Positions 13,680-16,621 of a stretch of 16,621 nucleotides of DNA are shown piece after piece. Position 1 is the first letter of the stretch, and each line of letters opens with the position of its first letter. The stretch spans positions 1-16,621 of the forward strand of contig DATKZS010000025.1 of NCBI GenBank assembly GCA_035527835.1, in the 5' to 3' direction. The translations under genes and the position numbers were made by a program. Under the pieces are notes generated by a model. The model ran no database searches. It was not told where the DNA came from and saw nothing but the letters and a program-made list of their open reading frames with translations. Source of the DNA: DATKZS01 sp035527835 [NCBI: bacterium]. Lineage in GTDB: Bacteria; RBG-13-61-14.

Positions 13680-13698
13680 GAGAACAGGAAGATAGGAA

Positions 13699-14172
13699 AT
13701 GCCCAGAAGAAGAGAAGTGCCGGTCCGGGAGCTGATGCCGGACCCGATTTACAGTGAAGCGCAGGTCACGCGGTTCATCAGCGCGGTGATGCGGAAGGGC
13801 AAGAAGAGCCCGGCCGAGCGGATCGTTTACGGGGCGCTGGACATCATCGCGCAGCGGACCAAGGACGACCCGGTGAAGACGTTCAAGAAGGCGCTGAAGA
13901 ACTCGATGCCCATGGTGGAGGTGAAGAGCCGGCGGGTGGGCGGCGCGAACTACCAGGTCCCGGTCGAGATCCGGCCCCGGCGGCAGGAAGCGCTGGCCAT
14001 CCGGTGGCTGATCAACTACTCGCGGGATCGCAAGACCGAGCGCACGATGCGGGAGAAGCTGGCGATGGAGATGCTGGACGCGGCCGACAACAAGGGCGGC
14101 GCGGTGAAGAAGAAGGAGGACACCCACCGGATGGCGGAGGCGAACAAGGCCTTTGCTCATTACCGGTGGTAA
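13699..14172 (+). CDS. rpsG: 30S ribosomal protein S7
   Basis: S7 starts assembly of the 30S head by binding 16S rRNA and contacts mRNA at the E site. In E. coli it also represses the str operon. The 157-residue protein matches the family over its length: [20 protein letters not shown] at the start, [20 protein letters not shown] around 64-83, and a C-terminal tail ending [17 protein letters not shown] (13686-13690) lies 8 nt before the ATG. The gap to rpsL is 219 nt and holds a terminator and a long inverted repeat. fusA begins 129 nt downstream. In E. coli the S7 operator lies between rpsL and rpsG; I see no obvious counterpart. Confidence 0.97.
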   Translation: MPRRREVPVRELMPDPIYSEAQVTRFISAVMRKGKKSPAERIVYGALDIIAQRTKDDPVKTFKKALKNSMPMVEVKSRRVGGANYQVPVEIRPRRQEALAIRWLINYSRDRKTERTMREKLAMEMLDAADNKGGAVKKKEDTHRMAEANKAFAHYRW

Positions 14173-14301
14173 CGTAAAAGGTCCGGCGGGGGAGTCGGTC
14201 CCCGGTCCGGGCACTCAGGAGACGACAAGATTGATGATCCGGAATAGGATTGGCCATGATCTGGCGCGCATTCCGGTGGCTTATGCCGGGCGAGGGGCTC
14301 T

Positions 14302-16386
14302 TTGGGAAGAGTTGTACCATTATCACGCATCCGCAACATCGGAATCATGGCGCACATTGATGCCGGCAAGACCACTACGACCGAGCGGATCCTCTTCTAC
14401 ACCGGAGTCACCTACCGGCTGGGTAACGTGGACGAAGGCAACACGGTCACGGATTGGATGGAGCAGGAACAGGAGCGGGGCATCACCATCACGGCTGCGG
14501 CCACCACTTGCTTCTGGCGCGATCACCGCATCAACATAATTGACACTCCCGGCCACGTTGACTTCACCGTTGAAGTCGAGCGGTCCCTCCGAGTCCTGGA
14601 CGGGGCCATCGCTGTTTTTGACGCCTACGGAGGCGTGGAACCCCAGTCGGAAACGGTCTGGCGTCAGGCCGACAAGTACGGGGTCCCCAGGATCGCCTTC
14701 GTCAACAAGATGGATCGTGTGGGCGCGAACTTCCCGAACGTGCTCGAAATGATCCAAGCCAGATTAAAAGCAACGCCGCTGCCGGTGCAGATCCCCATCG
14801 GGGCCGAGACCGGCTTCACGGGCGTGATAGATCTGATCCGCATGACCGGGATCATCTGGGACGAAGAGACCCTGGGGGCGCGGATGCGGGAAATCCCCGT
14901 TCCCGAGGACCTCAAGGAAGAGGCCCTGTACTGGCGCGAGGTCATGCTCGAGACCCTGGCCGAGAACGACGAAAAGTTCATGGACGCCTACCTGGAAGGC
15001 GCCAGCGTTACCGAGGACGACATCCGGGCCGCGATCCGCCGGGCCACGCTCAAGTTGAGCTTTTTCCCGGTGCTGTGCGGCTCGGCCTTCAGAAACAAGG
15101 GCGTGCAGTGCCTGCTTGACGCGGTAATTGATTATCTGCCCTCTCCGCCGGACGTTCCGCCGATCAAGGGCAAGCATCCGAAGACGGGGGAGGAGCTTTT
15201 ACGGACAGCCAGCGACGACGAGCCGTTTACGGCCCTGGCCTTTAAAATCATGAACGACGCCCACAAGGGGGTCATGACGTTCATCCGGGTGTATTCCGGC
15301 GGCATCAAGGCCGGAAGCATGGTCTTGAACGCGAGCAAGGACAAGAAGGAGCGCGTGGGCCGGCTGCTCAAGATGCACGCGATCAAGGAAGAGGACGTGC
15401 CGGAGGTGTGGGCCGGCGACATCGTGGCGGTGGTGGGGCTCAAGAACACCAGCACCGGCGACACGCTCTCGGCCATCAACAAGCCGATCGTGCTCGAATC
15501 CATCGAGTTCCCGGCGACCGTGATCTCGGTGGCGATCGAGCCCAAGACCCGGGCTGACCAGGACAAGCTCTCGAGCTCGCTCGGCAAGCTGATGGCGGAG
15601 GACCCGTCGTTCAAGGTGCACTACGACGAGGAGACGGGCCAGACCATCATTTCGGGGATGGGCGAGCTGCACCTGGAGATCGTGGTGGACCGGATGCTCC
15701 GCGAGTACAACGTCCAGGCCAACGTGGGCAAGCCGCAGGTGGCGTACAAGGAGACGCTGACCAGGGCCTGCGAGGTCGAGGGCCGCTACGTGAAGCAATC
15801 GGGCGGGCACGGCCAGTTCGGCGTGGTCAAGATGCGGTTCGAGCCGCTGGCGGGAGTGGACCAGGGGTTCGTGTTCGAGAACAAGCTCCGGGGCGGCGCC
15901 ATCCCCCAGGAGTACGTGCCCGCGGTGGAGCATGGCGTCAAGCAGGCCATGGAGGTGGGAGAGCTCGCGGGCTACCCGGTGGTCGGCGTCAAGGCGATCC
16001 TGCTCGACGGGAAATACCACGAGGTGGACTCGTCGGACATAGCCTTCAAGGCCGCGGCATCCCTGGCCTTCAAGGAGGCCTCGAAAAAGGGCGGGCCGGT
16101 GCTGCTCGAGCCGATCATGAAGCTCGAGGTCGTGGTCCCCGAGGAATACGTGGGCGACATGCTCAACGACCTGAACCGGAGGCGGGGCACGATTCTTTCC
16201 TTCGAGTCCAGGTCCGGAGCGCAGGTTTACAAGGCGCTGGCCCCGCTGGCCCAGTTGTTCGGATACGTGAACGAGCTCCGGTCGCTCTCGCAAGGGCGGG
16301 CGACCTACACCATGCAGTTCCACAAGTACGACGTGGTGCCGGCAAATTTGACCGAGGAATTGCTCCTCAAGGTAAGGGGCTACTGA
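14302..16386 (+). CDS. fusA: Elongation factor G
   Basis: EF-G is the GTPase that drives ribosomal translocation and, with RRF, ribosome recycling. The 694-residue protein has the P-loop AHIDAGKT (17-24), switch I ending in [10 protein letters not shown] (59-68), switch [10 protein letters not shown] (81-88) and NKMD (135-138). Domains II-V follow, with [15 protein letters not shown] in domain III and HGQFGVV in domain IV. The start is TTG at 14302 with GAGGGG (14292-14297) 4 nt before it. A stop at 14257-14259 in the same frame and the absence of ATG or GTG between them force it; the next ATG would cut the P-loop region. Switch I reads [16 protein letters not shown], differing from the usual GxVHDGAATMDWMEQE. 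The 129-nt gap upstream shows nothing clear. Confidence 0.96.
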   Translation: MGRVVPLSRIRNIGIMAHIDAGKTTTTERILFYTGVTYRLGNVDEGNTVTDWMEQEQERGITITAAATTCFWRDHRINIIDTPGHVDFTVEVERSLRVLDGAIAVFDAYGGVEPQSETVWRQADKYGVPRIAFVNKMDRVGANFPNVLEMIQARLKATPLPVQIPIGAETGFTGVIDLIRMTGIIWDEETLGARMREIPVPEDLKEEALYWREVMLETLAENDEKFMDAYLEGASVTEDDIRAAIRRATLKLSFFPVLCGSAFRNKGVQCLLDAVIDYLPSPPDVPPIKGKHPKTGEELLRTASDDEPFTALAFKIMNDAHKGVMTFIRVYSGGIKAGSMVLNASKDKKERVGRLLKMHAIKEEDVPEVWAGDIVAVVGLKNTSTGDTLSAINKPIVLESIEFPATVISVAIEPKTRADQDKLSSSLGKLMAEDPSFKVHYDEETGQTIISGMGELHLEIVVDRMLREYNVQANVGKPQVAYKETLTRACEVEGRYVKQSGGHGQFGVVKMRFEPLAGVDQGFVFENKLRGGAIPQEYVPAVEHGVKQAMEVGELAGYPVVGVKAILLDGKYHEVDSSDIAFKAAASLAFKEASKKGGPVLLEPIMKLEVVVPEEYVGDMLNDLNRRRGTILSFESRSGAQVYKALAPLAQLFGYVNELRSLSQGRATYTMQFHKYDVVPANLTEELLLKVRGY

Positions 16387-16401
16387 TTAGGGCGGTGCGG
16401 A

Positions 16402-16494
16402 GGACGAAGAGCGTAGAGCGAAGGGCGAATGGCGTGAAGAATGGCGATGGCTGACTGCACGCTCTACGCCCTTCGCCCTGCGCCCTGCGCCCTA
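16402..16494. repeat. Inverted repeat with heptamer-unit arms (fusA-tuf gap)
   Basis: The 5' part holds GGACGAA, GAGCGTA, GAGCGAA, GGGCGAA, TGGCGTG (16402-16436). The 3' part holds CGCTCTA, CGCCCTT, CGCCCTG, CGCCCTG, CGCCCTA (16460-16494). Segments 16411-16436 and 16458-16483 are complementary at about 21 of 26 positions. It starts 15 nt after the fusA stop and ends just before the tuf ribosome binding site. Confidence 0.85.
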
Positions 16495-16499
16495 CGTAA

Positions 16500-16621
<122 letters not shown>

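Overview
This is a conserved core-genome region, with every gene on the + strand. It holds the merged 'beta' operon (rpmG, tRNA-Trp, secE, nusG, rplK, rplA, rplJ, rplL, rpoB, rpoC) followed by the 'str' operon (rpsL, rpsG, fusA, tuf). The window opens in the last 33 codons of one tuf gene and closes 34 codons into a second, so two EF-Tu genes bracket the cluster. No mobile element, CRISPR array, toxin system or other accessory gene is visible.

The organism is a GC-rich bacterium. RpoC carries the long insertion after the trigger loop (SI3) that Proteobacteria and related Gram-negative phyla have. SecE has three membrane segments. RpoB and RpoC resemble delta-proteobacterial, Acidobacteriota or Nitrospirota-like forms. 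I cannot name the phylum; an uncultured lineage near Desulfobacterota, Myxococcota, Acidobacteriota or the PVC/Omnitrophota group would fit.

Layout: 1-100 is the tuf 3' end. 101-1561 holds the protein-export and antitermination part (rpmG, trnW, secE, nusG). 1668-4335 holds the L11-L1 and L10-L12 stalk genes, with a recognisable L10-binding leader RNA before rplJ. 4529-12941 encodes the two large RNA polymerase subunits. A strong sigma70-type promoter at 13038-13065 starts the str operon, and a textbook intrinsic terminator follows rpsL directly. rpsG, fusA and the second tuf come next. The products make up the translation elongation machinery, the ribosomal stalk, RNA polymerase and the NusG/SecE pair.

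The coding content is ordinary; the unusual material lies between the genes. Most gaps hold inverted repeats whose arms are built from short tandem units of 7, 8-9, 9 or 10 nt, and several distinct families occur. A separate family of small palindromes (core GGTT-NNN-AACC) appears at least seven times. At base level, the palindromic hexamer RTCGAY is almost absent (one by hand count), while its C-to-T product RTTGAY is common. This suggests past or present cytosine methylation or restriction at that site. rplJ and fusA both have forced TTG starts.
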